Assembly (NCBI GenBank): GCA_910822395.1
Contig: OU365335.1
Span: 992,001-1,056,000, forward strand
Length of the DNA stretch: 64,000 bases
DNA from: Pseudoclavibacter triregionum
Lineage (GTDB): Bacteria > Actinomycetota > Actinomycetes > Actinomycetales > Microbacteriaceae
Reading direction: 5' to 3'
Shown: piece by piece, positions 31,228-45,270 of the stretch
How positions within the stretch are numbered: position 1 is the first letter of the stretch
How the letters are laid out: every line of letters starts with the position of its first letter
Translations under genes and position numbers: made by a program
Notes under the pieces: generated by a model
Seen by the model: only the letters and a program-made list of their open reading frames with translations
Databases searched by the model: none
Told to the model about the DNA's origin: nothing

Positions 31228-33381
31228 GTGGGAGCCTCCATCTACCTCTCGTCCTCCGAGGGCTACACCGGCAAGAGCGCCGTCGCCCTCGGCCTCATCG
31301 ACGTCCTCGGGCGCACGGCCGGCCGCGTGGGGGTGTTCCGTCCGATCGTCGTCGGCGACGCCGCCTCCGACGACGTCCTCGCGATGCTCCTCGAGCGCGT
31401 CGACCCGACCCTCGGCCTCACCGCCGAGGAGTGCGCGGGCGTCACCTACGACGACGTCCACGACGACCCGGAGCTTGCGCTCGCCGACATCGTCGCCCGC
31501 TACAAGGCCATCGAGCGCCGCTGCGACGCCGTCCTCATCGTCGGCTCCGACCACACCGACGTCGGCAACCCGGCCGAGCTCGCCTTCAACGCCCGCGTCG
31601 CGGCGAACCTCGGCGCTCGCGTCCTCCTCGTCATCTCGGGCCGCAACGCCGCCGACCTCTCCGACCGCACGCCGGCCGAGATCGCGAACGCGGTCGAGGC
31701 CACCCTCCCGGAGCTCGCGAACGCGCACGCCGAGCTCGCCGGCGTCATCGTGAACCGCGCGGCCGAGCAGGGCCTCGGGCCGGTGCGGGAGGCCGTGACC
31801 GCGACCCTCGAGTCGGCCGGCGCGACCGTGCCCGTGTGGACGATCCCCGAGCAGGCGATCCTCGACGCCCCGAGCGTCGAGCAGCTCCGCGACGCCGTCG
31901 AGGGCGAGCTCTACTCCGGCGACGAGGCGCTCATGGGTCGCGAGGTGCTCGGCGCGACGATCGCGGGCATGGGCATGGAGCACGTGCTCGAGCGGCTCAT
32001 CGAGGGCGGCGTCGTCGTCATCGCGGCCGACCGCACCGAGATTCTCCTCGGCGCGCTCATGGCCCACGACGCCGAGACCTTCCCCTCGCTCGCCTGCATC
32101 GTCGTGAACGGCCCCTTCCCGTTCTCGCCCGTCATCAAGCGGCTGCTCGCGGGCGTGGCGCCGACGGTGCCGATCATCCGCACCGAGCTCGGCACCTACG
32201 AGACGGCCCGCCGCATCGTGAAGACGCGCGGCCGCGTCGCCGCCTCCACCCGCAAGATCGACGTCGCGATCTCGAGCTTCGAGCAGCACGTGCCGGCGGA
32301 GGAGGTCGACCGTCTCGTCGAGGCCGCACCGCCGGGCGTCGTCACGCCGCTCATGTTCGAGTACGGGCTCCTCGACCGCGCCCGCGCGGACCGCCAGCGC
32401 ATCGTGCTGCCCGAGGGCGAGGACGACCGTATCCTCACCGCCGCCTCGACGCTGCTCGCCCGCGACGTGGCCGATCTCGTCATCCTCGGCGACGAGGGGG
32501 AGATCCGCGCCCGCGCCGCCGCGCTCGGCGTCGACATCGAGAAGGCGCAGATCATCTCGCCGCGCGACCCCGCGCTCGTCGCCAAGTTCGCCGCGGAGTA
32601 CGCGCGCCTGCGCGCCCACAAGGGCGTCACGGTCGAGCAGGCCGCAGAGAAGGTCACCGACGTGAGCTACTTCGGCACGATGATGGTCCACATGGGCCTC
32701 GCCGACGGCATGGTCTCCGGCGCCGCCCACACGACGGCCCACACGATCAAGCCCGGCTTCGAGATCGTGAAAACCCGCCCCGGCGTCTCGATCGTCTCGA
32801 GCGTCTTCCTCATGGCGCTCGAGGACCGCGTCCTCGTCTACGGCGACTGCGCCGTGAACCCCGATCCGACGGCCGAGCAGCTCGCCGACATCGCGATCTC
32901 CTCCGCCGAGACGGCGCGCCAGTTCGGCATCGAGCCGCGCGTCGCGATGCTCTCCTACTCCACCGGCGAGTCGGGCGCGGGCGCCGACGTCGACAAGGTG
33001 CGGCACGCGACCGAGCTCGTCCGCGAGCGGGCGCCGCAGCTGCTCGTCGAGGGCCCCATCCAGTACGACGCGGCGACCGACATGGCCGTCGCGAGCAAGA
33101 AGATGCCGGGCTCCGAGGTCGCGGGCCGCGCGACGGTGTTCATCTTCCCGGACCTCAACACGGGCAACAACACCTACAAGGCCGTGCAGCGCTCCGCCGG
33201 GGCGCTCGCGATCGGGCCGGTGCTCCAGGGCATCAACGCCCCGATCAACGACCTCTCCCGCGGCGCACTCGTCTCGGACATCGTGAACACCGTGGCGATC
33301 ACCGCCATCCAGGCGCAGGCCCAGGCGCAGCCGTCCGAGCCGGCCGCCGCATCCGCGCCCGCGCCGTCGCAGGAGGCCTGA
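31228..33381 (+). CDS. pta: Phosphate acetyltransferase, long form
   Basis: Pta interconverts acetyl-CoA and acetyl phosphate. The 717-residue product has an N-terminal BioD-like P-loop domain (IYLSSSEGYTGKSAVALGLIDVLG), a central DRTGG domain, and the C-terminal PTA_PTB catalytic domain (RIVLPEGEDDRILTAAS, VSYFGTMMVHMGLADGMVSGAAHTTAHTIKPGF, MLSYSTGESGAGADVDKVRHAT, VFIFPDLNTGNNTYKAVQRSAGA). It ends 1 nt before ackA, so the two are one operon. The start GTG is fixed by the leaderless promoter and by the family N-terminus. Confidence 0.95.
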   Translation: MGASIYLSSSEGYTGKSAVALGLIDVLGRTAGRVGVFRPIVVGDAASDDVLAMLLERVDPTLGLTAEECAGVTYDDVHDDPELALADIVARYKAIERRCDAVLIVGSDHTDVGNPAELAFNARVAANLGARVLLVISGRNAADLSDRTPAEIANAVEATLPELANAHAELAGVIVNRAAEQGLGPVREAVTATLESAGATVPVWTIPEQAILDAPSVEQLRDAVEGELYSGDEALMGREVLGATIAGMGMEHVLERLIEGGVVVIAADRTEILLGALMAHDAETFPSLACIVVNGPFPFSPVIKRLLAGVAPTVPIIRTELGTYETARRIVKTRGRVAASTRKIDVAISSFEQHVPAEEVDRLVEAAPPGVVTPLMFEYGLLDRARADRQRIVLPEGEDDRILTAASTLLARDVADLVILGDEGEIRARAAALGVDIEKAQIISPRDPALVAKFAAEYARLRAHKGVTVEQAAEKVTDVSYFGTMMVHMGLADGMVSGAAHTTAHTIKPGFEIVKTRPGVSIVSSVFLMALEDRVLVYGDCAVNPDPTAEQLADIAISSAETARQFGIEPRVAMLSYSTGESGAGADVDKVRHATELVRERAPQLLVEGPIQYDAATDMAVASKKMPGSEVAGRATVFIFPDLNTGNNTYKAVQRSAGALAIGPVLQGINAPINDLSRGALVSDIVNTVAITAIQAQAQAQPSEPAAASAPAPSQEA

Positions 33382-33382
33382 C

Positions 33383-34585
33383 ATGAGCATCGTCCTCGTC
33401 GTGAACTCGGGCTCCTCGAGCCTCAAGTACCGCCTCCTCGACATGGCGAGCGAGACGGTCATGGCGTCCGGCCTCGTCGAGCGGATCGGCGAGCGCCTCG
33501 GCAGCATCCGCCACGAGGGCCCCTCGGGCCGGCACGACGAGGAGCGGCCCGTCGCCGACCACGACGCCGCCTTCGAGGCGATGCTCGCGAACTTCGAGGC
33601 CCACGGCCCCCGGCTCGAGGAGCACCCGCCGGTCGCCGTCGGGCACCGCGTCGTGCAGGGCGGCCGCCGCTTCTTCGGGCCGACGATCGTCGACGACGGC
33701 GTCGAGCGCGACATCGAGGAGCTCATCCCGCTCGCGCCGCTCCACAACAAGGCGAACCTCGCCGGCGTCCGCGGCGCGCGAAGGGTGTTCCCGGACCTCC
33801 CGCACGTCACCGTCTTCGACACGGCGTTCCACACGACGATGAGCGACGCCGCCTCGCTCTACGCGCTCGACAAGGCCACGGCCGAGCGGTACCGCATCCG
33901 CAAGTACGGGGCGCACGGCACGAGCCACAAGTTCGTCGCCGCCGAGACGGCCCGCTTCCTCGGCCGCCCGCTCGAGGAGCTGCGCATCATCGTCCTCCAC
34001 ATCGGCAACGGCGCGAGCGCCTGCGCAGTGAAGGGCGGCGTCTCGGTCGAGACGAGCATGGGGATGACCCCGCTCGAGGGCCTCGTCATGGGCACGCGCA
34101 CCGGCGACATCGACCCCGCCGTGCTCTTCCACCTCCACCGCCAGGCCGGCCTCTCGGTCGACGAGCTCGACGACCTCGTGAACCGCCGTTCCGGCCTCAT
34201 GGGGCTCACGGGATCGGGCGACATGCGCGACGTCTCGGAGCGCGCGGCCTCGGGCGACGCGCTCGCGCGGACGGGGCTCGAGGTCTACACGCACCGCATC
34301 CGCCACTACCTCGGCGCGTACCTCGCGCAGCTCGGCGGCGCCGACGCGATCGCGTGGACGGCGGGCGTCGGCGAGAACTCGGCCGAGGTGCGCGCGATGG
34401 CGCTCGCGGGGCTCGAGGGCGTCTTCGGCATCCGCCTCGACGCGGCCCGCAACGAGGAGCGCTCGCCCGAGGCGCGGCGCATCTCGGCGGACGACTCGAA
34501 GATCGACGTGCTCGTCGTGCCGACGAACGAGGAGCTCGAGATCGCCCGCCAGACGCTCGAGGTGACGGGCATCTCGGCGAAGTAG
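33383..34585 (+). CDS. ackA: Acetate kinase
   Basis: AckA makes ATP and acetate from acetyl phosphate, or the reverse. The 400-residue enzyme has VLVVNSGSSSLKYRLLD at the N-terminus, VGHRVVQGG, the catalytic-site VFDTAFHTTM, YGAHGTSHKFV, HIGNGASACAVKGGVSVETSMGMTPLEGLVMGTRTGDIDP and the C-terminal WTAGVGENSAEVR. With pta it forms the reversible acetate pathway, while the separate acs gene scavenges low acetate. Confidence 0.97.
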   Translation: MSIVLVVNSGSSSLKYRLLDMASETVMASGLVERIGERLGSIRHEGPSGRHDEERPVADHDAAFEAMLANFEAHGPRLEEHPPVAVGHRVVQGGRRFFGPTIVDDGVERDIEELIPLAPLHNKANLAGVRGARRVFPDLPHVTVFDTAFHTTMSDAASLYALDKATAERYRIRKYGAHGTSHKFVAAETARFLGRPLEELRIIVLHIGNGASACAVKGGVSVETSMGMTPLEGLVMGTRTGDIDPAVLFHLHRQAGLSVDELDDLVNRRSGLMGLTGSGDMRDVSERAASGDALARTGLEVYTHRIRHYLGAYLAQLGGADAIAWTAGVGENSAEVRAMALAGLEGVFGIRLDAARNEERSPEARRISADDSKIDVLVVPTNEELEIARQTLEVTGISAK

Positions 34586-34626
34586 GGGCCGCGTGCCGCC
34601 CCAGTCGGCATGTCCCCGCCCCTGTC

Positions 34627-34632
34627 TACGAT
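34627..34632 (+). promoter_or_regulatory. -10 hexamer TACGAT of dnaX-recR
   Basis: TACGAT ends 7 nt before the ATG at 34640, which rules out the in-frame upstream ATG at 34610. Confidence 0.6.
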
Positions 34633-34639
34633 GGTCGGC

Positions 34640-37392
34640 ATGGCCACCGCCCTGTACCGCCGCTATCGGCCCGACACCTTCGCCGGCATGATCGGCCAGC
34701 AGCAAGTGACCGGTCCCCTCATGACGGCGCTGCGCACGGGGCGCGTGAACCACGCCTACCTGTTCTCCGGCCCCCGTGGCTGCGGCAAGACGAGCTCGGC
34801 GCGCATCCTCGCCCGCTGCCTCAACTGCGAGCAGGGCCCGACCGACACCCCCTGCGGCGAGTGCGACTCGTGCCGCGAGCTCGCGCGCGACGGCGGCGGC
34901 TCGCTCGACGTCATCGAGATCGACGCCGCGAGCCACGGCGGCGTCGACGACGCCCGCGACCTCCGCGACCGGGCCGTGCTCGCCCCGAGCCGCGACCGCT
35001 ACAAGATCTTCATCATCGACGAGGCCCACATGGTCTCCTCGGCCGGCTTCAACGCCCTCCTCAAGGTCGTCGAGGAGCCGCCGGAGCACGTGCGCTTCGT
35101 CTTCGCGACGACCGAGCCCGAGAAGGTCATCGGCACGATCCGCTCGCGCACGCACCACTTCCCGTTCCGGCTCATCCCGCCCGCGCTCATGCTCGAGTAC
35201 GTCGAGAAGCTCTGCGGCGAGGAGGGCGTGACGGCCGATCCGGGCGTGCTGCCCCTCGTCGTCCGCGCGGGCGGCGGCTCGGCGCGCGACACCCTCTCGC
35301 TGCTCGACCAGATCATCGGCGGCTCCGAGGGCGACCGCATCGACTACGAGCGCGCCGCGGCGCTGCTCGGCTTCACGAGCACGGAGCTGCTCGACGCGAC
35401 GATCGCGGCCTTCGCCGCGCAGGACGCCGCGCAGGCCTACCTCGCCATCGACCGCGTCATCCAGTCGGGGCAGGACCCTCGCCGCTTCGTCGAGGACCTC
35501 CTCGAGCGCGTGCGCGACCTCATCGTCGTCGCCGCGACGGGAGAGGGCGCGGGCGCGGTGCTGCGCGGCACCTCGGCCGACGAGGTCGAGCGGCTGCGCG
35601 GGGAGGCCTCGGGATTCTCGCCCGCGGGCCTCGCCGGCATGGCGGATCTCATCGACGCCACCCTCACGGAGATGTCGGGCGTCACCTCGCCGCGCCTCCA
35701 CCTCGAGCTCATGGTCGCGCGCATCCTCGTCGCGATGCGGGCGCGCTTCGCGGGGGCCGGGACGGCTTCGTCTTCGGCCCTCGCCTCGGCGCCGGCGCAG
35801 GCCGCCGCCCCCGCGCAGGCGACCGCTCCCGCCCCGTCGGCCGCTCCGATGCCCACCCCTTCCCACGCGGATGAGCCGAGCGCCGCCGCGGGGGAGCGGG
35901 AGCTCGCCGCCGCCTCCGAGCCGCGCCCCGCGAGCCTCCGCGAGGCGCTCGGAGCGGATGGTCGGGGCGCGACGCCCGCCGCGGAGTCGAAGCCCGCGGA
36001 CCCGAAGCCCGCCGCCGAGTTGAAGCCGGTCGCCGCTCCGACCGAGCCTGCCGCCGAGCAGGTCCCGCCCGCACCGCAGCCCAAGCCCGCGGACGAATCG
36101 GCGAAGCCCGCCGCGCCCTCGACGTCCGAGGCCGCCGCCGGCACGGCATCCGCCCCCGCCGCCGAGCGCGACCCCGCGAGCGTCTCGCCCGACCAGTTCC
36201 GCCACGCGTGGCCGAGCATCCTCGAGCACGTGAAGCAGCACGGCCGCCTCCAGGCGTGGACGATCGTGAGCAACATCCGCCCCCGCGCCTACCAGGACGG
36301 CATCCTCGACTTCGAGGCGCCGAACGCCGCCGTGCTCGCCGAGTTCAAGGAGCGCGGGGCCGAGCACGTCCGCGCGGCCGTGCGCGAGCTCCTCGGCATC
36401 CAGGTGAAGTTCCGCCCCGTCGTCGTCGACCGCCGCGGGCCGAGCGACGGCCGCCGGGCCCGGCCCGCGCCCGCCGCGGACGAGGACCCCAGCCGAGGCG
36501 GATCCGCAGCCGGCCGGGCGCCCGCGCAGGCCCCGGCGCCGAGCCGTCCTGCCCCGTCTGGCGCGGCCCCCTCGCGCACGACCCCGTCGCGCCCGGGCCA
36601 GCCCGCCGCCGACCTCCCCTCCGGCCCCTTCCCGAGCTGGAACGTCGTGCCGATCCCCGGCTCCGAGCCGAAGGCCGAGGAGGCCCCCGGATCGGCGTGG
36701 GACGAGGTCGCCACCGGCCCGAAGACGCCGCCCGAGCCCGAGGCGTCCGCCGCGCCCGTCGCCGTGCGTCCCGGCGAGGTCTCGGCCGCCGTCGAGGCCG
36801 AGCAGGAGCGCCCGCAGGAGTCGCCCGCCCCCGACGATGAGCAGCCGGCGAGCGCGCTCGCGGGCATGCCGTCCGACGACGAGGCCCCCGAGATCATCGC
36901 CGCGCGCGAGATCGAGGCGCGCGAGGCCGAGAACGCTCCGCAGCCCTTCGACCCCTCGAAGCCCGCGCCCGCCGACGCCCGCATCGCCGCCGCGACCGGC
37001 GCCGCGCCCTTCGCGGCCGACGCCGTGCCCCCGGCCGAGACGGGCATCGAGGCGCCCGAGGAGGACGAGCCGCCCTTCGACGACGAGTCGCCCTTCGACG
37101 ACGAGCCGCCGTTCGATCCCGACTACGACGCCCCGGGCGCGAGCCCCGCGGGTCCGTCGATCCCCGCGGCCCCTGCGGCGGCCTCCGCGACGGCGCCTGC
37201 CTCCGCACCCTCGACACCCGCGCCGTCGACCGCCGCGGCCACCCCCGCCGACGCCCCCGGCACCGGCCCGTCCTTCGAGCGCTACGGCGAGGCCGTCATC
37301 CGCGAGCAGCTCGGCGCGCGCTTCGTCGGCGAGGACCCGATCCTCCCGCCGGCCCCCGTCGAGGAGCTCGAGCCCGAGGGCGAGGAGGCCTG

Positions 37393-37393
<1 letters not shown>
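34640..37393 (+). CDS. dnaX: DNA polymerase III subunit gamma/tau
   Basis: DnaX is the AAA+ clamp-loader ATPase. The 917-residue product starts [20 protein letters not shown] and has Walker [21 protein letters not shown], a four-Cys zinc module ([19 protein letters not shown]), Walker [12 protein letters not shown], the SRC-like box [10 protein letters not shown], and a domain III ending near residue 380. A very long Ala/Pro/Glu-rich region follows, with a DnaX_III-like block ([21 protein letters not shown]) around residue 520. No slippery frameshift site was noticed, so only the long form is expected. It overlaps recR by 1 nt. Confidence 0.96.
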
Positions 37394-41078
<3,685 letters not shown>

Positions 41079-41194
41079 CGCTCATCCCGCCCAGTCTGCG
41101 TGGGGGAGAGCGAGGGGCGCGGAGGAGGGCACGCGAGGGATCGCGAGGGTGGATGCTGAGTCGTCCGTCCACGGAGGATCCGTCGCCCCGAGCG

Positions 41195-41200
41195 TAGACT
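41195..41200 (+). promoter_or_regulatory. -10 hexamer TAGACT of mqo
   Basis: TAGACT ends 6 nt before the GTG at 41207. GGAGGG fills the gap, so translation could be leaderless or SD-aided. Confidence 0.55.
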
Positions 41201-41206
41201 GGAGGG

Positions 41207-42685
41207 GTGACTGACTCGCAGAAGATCTACGACGCTGTACTCGTCGGCGGCGGCATCATGAGCGCCACGCTCGCCTCGCTGATGTCCCGCCTCCAGCCGG
41301 ACTGGAGCATCCTCATCGTCGAGCGCCAGGCTGAGCTCGCGCAGGAGTCCTCGAACCCCTGGAACAACGCCGGCACCGGCCACTCGGCGCTCTGCGAGCT
41401 CAACTACACGCCCGAGAAGAACGGCGTCATCGAGATCTCGAAGGCGCTCGCGATCAACGAGCAGTTCCAGGTCTCGCGCCAGTACTGGTCGACGCTCGTC
41501 GAGCAGGGCGAGCTGCCCGACCCCTCGGGCTTCATCAGCCCGGTCCCGCACATGACCTTCGTGCGCGGCGCCGAGAACGTCGACTTCCTCCGCCGCCGCT
41601 GGGAGCTCCTCAAGGACCAGCCCCTCTTCGCGTCGATGGAGTTCAGCGACGACCAGGCGAAGATCTTCGAGTGGGCCCCGGCCCTCATGGTCGGCCGCGA
41701 TGAGAGCGAGAAGGTCGCCGCGACCCGCGTCGTCGGCGGCACCGACGTCGACTTCGGCGCGCTCACGCGCCAGCTCGTGAAGGGCGTCCAGGAGAAGGGC
41801 GCCGAGGTCCGCATGAGCACCGAGGTGCTCGACCTCCGCCAGCAGCGCAACGGCGTCTGGCAGATCAAGCTCGAGGACCTCTCCTCCAAGGAGAAGACGG
41901 TCGTCCGCGGCCGCTTCGTCTTCGTCGGCGCGGGCGGCGGCGCGCTCCCGCTGCTCCAGAAGTCCGGCATCAAGGAGATCGAGGGCTTCGGCGGCTTCCC
42001 CATCTCGGGCGAGTTCTACCGCTGCGACGACCCCGAGGTCGTCGCGAAGCACTCGGCGAAGGTCTACGGCAAGGCCTCGGTCGGCGCCCCGCCGATGTCG
42101 GTCCCGCACCTCGACACCCGCATCGTCGACGGCAAGCCGGCCCTCATGTTCGGCCCCTACGCCGGCTTCTCGCCGAAGTACCTCAAGAAGGGCTCGTACC
42201 TCGACCTCTTCACGTCCCTCCGCGTCCACAACATCGTCCCGATGCTCGCGGTCGCGAAGGACGAGTTCTCGCTCGTGACGTACCTGCTCTCGCAGCTCTC
42301 CGCCTCGAAGGCGAAGAAGTTCAAGGAGCTCCAGGACTTCATGCCCGAGGCCGACCCGAAGGACTGGCGCCTCATCACGGCCGGCCAGCGCGTGCAGGTC
42401 ATGAAGAAGGACCCGAAGCGCGGCGGCGTGCTCCAGATGGGCACCGAGGTCGTCGCGAAGGCCGACGGCTCGATCGCTGGCCTGCTCGGCGCCTCGCCCG
42501 GCGCCTCGGTCGCCGTGCCGGTCATGATCGACCTCCTCAAGCGCTGCTTCCCGAACGAGTTCGCCTCGTGGGAGCCGAAGCTCCGCGAGGACATCCCCTC
42601 GTTCGGCACGAAGGTGAACGACGACCCCGAGCTCGCGAAGCAGATCGAGGAGCGCACGGACGCCGTGCTCAAGCTCGTCCGCTAG
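41207..42685 (+). CDS. mqo: Malate:quinone oxidoreductase
   Basis: Mqo is a membrane-associated FAD enzyme that oxidises malate to oxaloacetate and reduces the quinone pool. The 492-residue product has an FAD-binding DAVLVGGGIMSATLASLMSRL, ERQAELAQESSNPWNNAGTGHSALCELNYTP, FVFVGAGGGALPLLQKSGI, PISGEFYRCD and the C-terminal GLLGASPGASVAVPVMIDLL. It is monocistronic with its own promoter and a strong terminator. Confidence 0.97.
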   Translation: MTDSQKIYDAVLVGGGIMSATLASLMSRLQPDWSILIVERQAELAQESSNPWNNAGTGHSALCELNYTPEKNGVIEISKALAINEQFQVSRQYWSTLVEQGELPDPSGFISPVPHMTFVRGAENVDFLRRRWELLKDQPLFASMEFSDDQAKIFEWAPALMVGRDESEKVAATRVVGGTDVDFGALTRQLVKGVQEKGAEVRMSTEVLDLRQQRNGVWQIKLEDLSSKEKTVVRGRFVFVGAGGGALPLLQKSGIKEIEGFGGFPISGEFYRCDDPEVVAKHSAKVYGKASVGAPPMSVPHLDTRIVDGKPALMFGPYAGFSPKYLKKGSYLDLFTSLRVHNIVPMLAVAKDEFSLVTYLLSQLSASKAKKFKELQDFMPEADPKDWRLITAGQRVQVMKKDPKRGGVLQMGTEVVAKADGSIAGLLGASPGASVAVPVMIDLLKRCFPNEFASWEPKLREDIPSFGTKVNDDPELAKQIEERTDAVLKLVR

Positions 42686-42702
42686 CGCGGCTCGCGCAGA
42701 CG

Positions 42703-42740
42703 GCGAAGGGGCGGTCCCGGGTTCGGGACCGCCCCTTCGC
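42703..42740 (+). terminator. Strong terminator after mqo
   Basis: A 16-bp perfect stem (42703-42718 with 42725-42740) with a 6-nt loop lies 17 nt after the stop codon. Confidence 0.9.
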
Positions 42741-42766
42741 CGTGTCTGATGGGGGAGAGGACCGCA

Positions 42767-42807
42767 GGTGGTTGAGGAGCGAGCGCGGCGAGCGTCTCGA
42801 AACCACC
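42767..42807. repeat. 41-nt palindromic repeat (copy 3, single unit)
   Basis: This unit has the same length and ends as the units at 21754 and 22583. It is single here rather than in an inverted pair, between the mqo terminator and the permease gene. Confidence 0.88.
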
Positions 42808-42822
42808 GGGTGAGAGGCGCGC

Positions 42823-44094
42823 CTAGCGCGCCCGCGCCCGCACGATGAGCCGTCCCAGCACGCCGACCGCGAGCACCGCGAGGCCCGTGATGATCGACGG
42901 GAGCGGCAGCGTCGCGATGAGGGCGACGCAGAGGATCGCGCCGAGCCACTGCATCCACGTCGGGTAGCGGCGGAACTCGCCCGTCTGCGTGAGCGCCGCG
43001 AGGTTCGCGACGAGGTAGTACGTGAGCACGCCGACGCTCGAGAAGCCGATGACCGTGCGGATGTCGCCGGCGAGGATGAGGATGACGACGCCGACGCCGA
43101 CCGTCCACAGCGCGACGTCCGGCACCGAGCGACGGCCGTCGACGTGGGCGAGGGGGCGGGGGAGGTCGCCGTTCCGGGCCATGGCCAGGGCGGTGCGGGT
43201 GATGCCGGCGAGCCCGGCGAGCAGCGATCCGAGGCTCGCGAGCGCGGCCGCGACGACGACGAGCGGCACGGCCCAGGGGAGGCCCGCGACGGCGAGCTCG
43301 AGGGGCGCGTGGCTCGAGGCGATGGCGTCCGGCCCGACCGTCGCGAGGAGGGTGAGCGCGACGATCGCGTAGATGACGGCGACGATCGCGAGGGTCGTGA
43401 CGATCGCGCGGGGGATCGTCCGCTCCGGCTCGCGCACCTCCTCGCCGAGCGTCGCGATGCGCGCGTAGCCCGCGAAGGCGAAGAAGAGGAGCCCGCCGGC
43501 CTGCAGCGCCCCGAGCCAGCCCTCGCCGGTGCCGAGCGCCGCGCCGATCTCGGCCGGCATCGCCTGCACGGCGGTGGCGGCCGCGGGTCCCGCCTCGAGC
43601 CACGCCGCGACGAGGACGATCGCGAGCAGGGCGAGCACGGAGCCGACGAGCAGGCGCGCGACCGCGGTCGTGCGCGTGATGCCGAGGAGGTTCACGACGA
43701 GCAGCGCGACGAGCGCGACGACCGCGACGGGTTTGAGCCACTCGGCGGGCGCCGCGTACGCCGCGAAGGTGAGCGCCATGGCGGCGGCGGAGGCCGTCTT
43801 GCCGATGACGAATCCCCAGCCCGCGATGAAGCCCGGCCACTCCCCGAGGCGCTCGCGGCCGAAGTGGTAGCTGCCGCCCGAGGTCGGGTACTGGGCGGAG
43901 AGCTGCGCGGTCGAGGTGGCGTTGCAGATCGCGACGACGAGCGCGAAGGCGAGGCCGACGAGCAGCGCCGGGCCGGCGGCGGCCGCGGCGGGCCCGAAGG
44001 CGGCGAACAGGCCCGCCCCGATCATCGAGGCGAAGCCGATCGTCATCGCGCCGCCGAGGCCGATGCGTCGTTCGAGGGCGGGGTGAGCAGTCAC
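42823..44094 (-). CDS. APC-superfamily amino acid permease
   Basis: This 423-residue membrane protein has about 12 helices and the APC N-terminal signature LGGAMTIGFASMIGAGLFAAFGPAA, PTSGGSYHFGRERLGEWPGFIAGW, a conserved FFAFAGYARIATLGEEVREPERTIPRAI (helix 6 and loop), and ALAMARNGDLPRPLAHVD. It would import an amino acid or amine by ion symport. The start is GTG 44094, because on the minus strand TACGGT ends 7 nt before it. Longer frames upstream lack family sequence. Confidence 0.88.
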   Translation of the reverse strand: MTAHPALERRIGLGGAMTIGFASMIGAGLFAAFGPAAAAAGPALLVGLAFALVVAICNATSTAQLSAQYPTSGGSYHFGRERLGEWPGFIAGWGFVIGKTASAAAMALTFAAYAAPAEWLKPVAVVALVALLVVNLLGITRTTAVARLLVGSVLALLAIVLVAAWLEAGPAAATAVQAMPAEIGAALGTGEGWLGALQAGGLLFFAFAGYARIATLGEEVREPERTIPRAIVTTLAIVAVIYAIVALTLLATVGPDAIASSHAPLELAVAGLPWAVPLVVVAAALASLGSLLAGLAGITRTALAMARNGDLPRPLAHVDGRRSVPDVALWTVGVGVVILILAGDIRTVIGFSSVGVLTYYLVANLAALTQTGEFRRYPTWMQWLGAILCVALIATLPLPSIITGLAVLAVGVLGRLIVRARAR

Positions 44095-44101
44095 GCCGGG
44101 C

Positions 44102-44107
44102 ACCGTA
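44102..44107 (-). promoter_or_regulatory. -10 hexamer TACGGT of the permease gene
   Basis: On the minus strand TACGGT is followed by 7 nt and GTG 44094. Confidence 0.55.
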
Positions 44108-44337
44108 CCCGAGGCCCGTGACCGGGAGGCGACGCGCCCGCCCGCCGCCCGAGCCGACGCGTCGGAACCCGCGCGCCACCGGGGAATTCGGCCGCACGCG
44201 GCCGATCCACGTCGCCGCGGCCCCATAATGGTCGGGCCGTCAGCGTCGACGGGCCGGCCCCGCACCACGAGGCCGCGCAGGCATCCGCCCGCGATCCCCA
44301 CGACGGCCCGCGACGGATCCCCGAGAAGAAGGACCCC

Positions 44338-45006
44338 ATGGCAGCCGCAGCCCGCTCGACCTCCGGTCGACGCCTCTCGCGCGCGCAGGAGGTGCACCTC
44401 GCCATCCGCGAGGACATCCTCACGACCGAGCTCCGGCCCGGCGCGCTCGTGCTCGAGACCGAGCTCGCCGAGCGCTACGGCACCTCGAAGACGCCCGTCC
44501 GCGAGGCGCTCCAGTCGCTCGTGGCCGAGGACCTCGTCATCGCCATCCCGCGCCGCGGCTACCTCATCACCTCGATGAGCTTCCACGACGTCCGCGAGGT
44601 CATGGAGCTGCGGCTCATCATCGAGCCCGAGCTCGCGGCCGCCGCGGCGAAGAACGCGACCCCCGAGCTCGTCGCGCGCCTCGAGGAGATCCTCGCCGAG
44701 CACCGCGCCGCCGACACCGTGCTCGGGCAGACCGGCGCCGCCCGGGCCTTCCACGACGCGATCGCCGAGGCGGCCCGCAACGAGCGCGCCCGCCGCACGA
44801 TGCGCGGCCTCTGGGACGGCACGACGCGGACGTACTTCCTCATGCCGTCGATCGACCGGCACCTCTCGAGCGATCGCGAGTTCGCCGCCCACGCCGCGAT
44901 CATCGAGGCGCTCCGGCAACGCGATCCCGATGCGGCGCGCGCGGCCATGCACGACCACCTCACCACCTCGAACGAGGACGTGCTCGCGGCGTTCCTGGGG
45001 AACTAG
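44338..45006 (+). CDS. GntR-family regulator with FCD domain
   Basis: This 222-residue protein has an N-terminal winged helix (AQEVHLAIREDILTTELRPGALVLETELAERYGTSKTPVREALQSL, ending PRRGYLIT) and an all-helical FCD effector domain (ELRLIIEPELAAAAA, ARAFHDAIAEAARN, AAHAAIIEALRQRDPDAARAAMHDHL), whose His/Asp residues usually bind a metal and a carboxylate. It stands just upstream of a 2-hydroxy-acid oxidase and an organic-acid transporter, so it probably represses them until a hydroxy or keto acid binds. AAGAAGGA precedes the ATG. A CATAAT -10 lies near 44223. Confidence 0.9.
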   Translation: MAAAARSTSGRRLSRAQEVHLAIREDILTTELRPGALVLETELAERYGTSKTPVREALQSLVAEDLVIAIPRRGYLITSMSFHDVREVMELRLIIEPELAAAAAKNATPELVARLEEILAEHRAADTVLGQTGAARAFHDAIAEAARNERARRTMRGLWDGTTRTYFLMPSIDRHLSSDREFAAHAAIIEALRQRDPDAARAAMHDHLTTSNEDVLAAFLGN

Positions 45007-45082
45007 GGCTGGTCCGGGGACCGATCGGGGGGAGGACCCCCGGCCCTTCAGCGTGCCCACCAGCGGCTCATGCGCATACCTG

Positions 45083-45094
45083 TGAGATATCTCA
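45083..45094. promoter_or_regulatory. Palindrome TGAGATATCTCA, candidate GntR operator
   Basis: This perfect 12-nt palindrome lies in the 264-nt gap between the regulator and the oxidase gene. The AT-rich centre stands out from the GC-rich surroundings. Control of the downstream operon by the adjacent regulator is inferred. Confidence 0.45.
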
Positions 45095-45270
45095 GCGATA
45101 CCCGGGTTGCGCATTCGGGCATCCGCGTGATGGAGTAGCCCGACGCCGTCACCGACGACGGCGCCCGGATCCCCGACCGGACCAGGCCCTCCCCGGCCGC
45201 CCGCGCGACGGCCCCGCCCAGACCGCGCCGGTCCGCCCCAGGTCCGCGACCCCCACAGGAAGGACGGCTC

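Noticed and set aside
30901-36367. Long minus-strand open frames opposite pta, ackA and dnaX
   Set aside because: The translations lack any family signature, and the plus strand carries unambiguous enzymes with the right codon-position bias.
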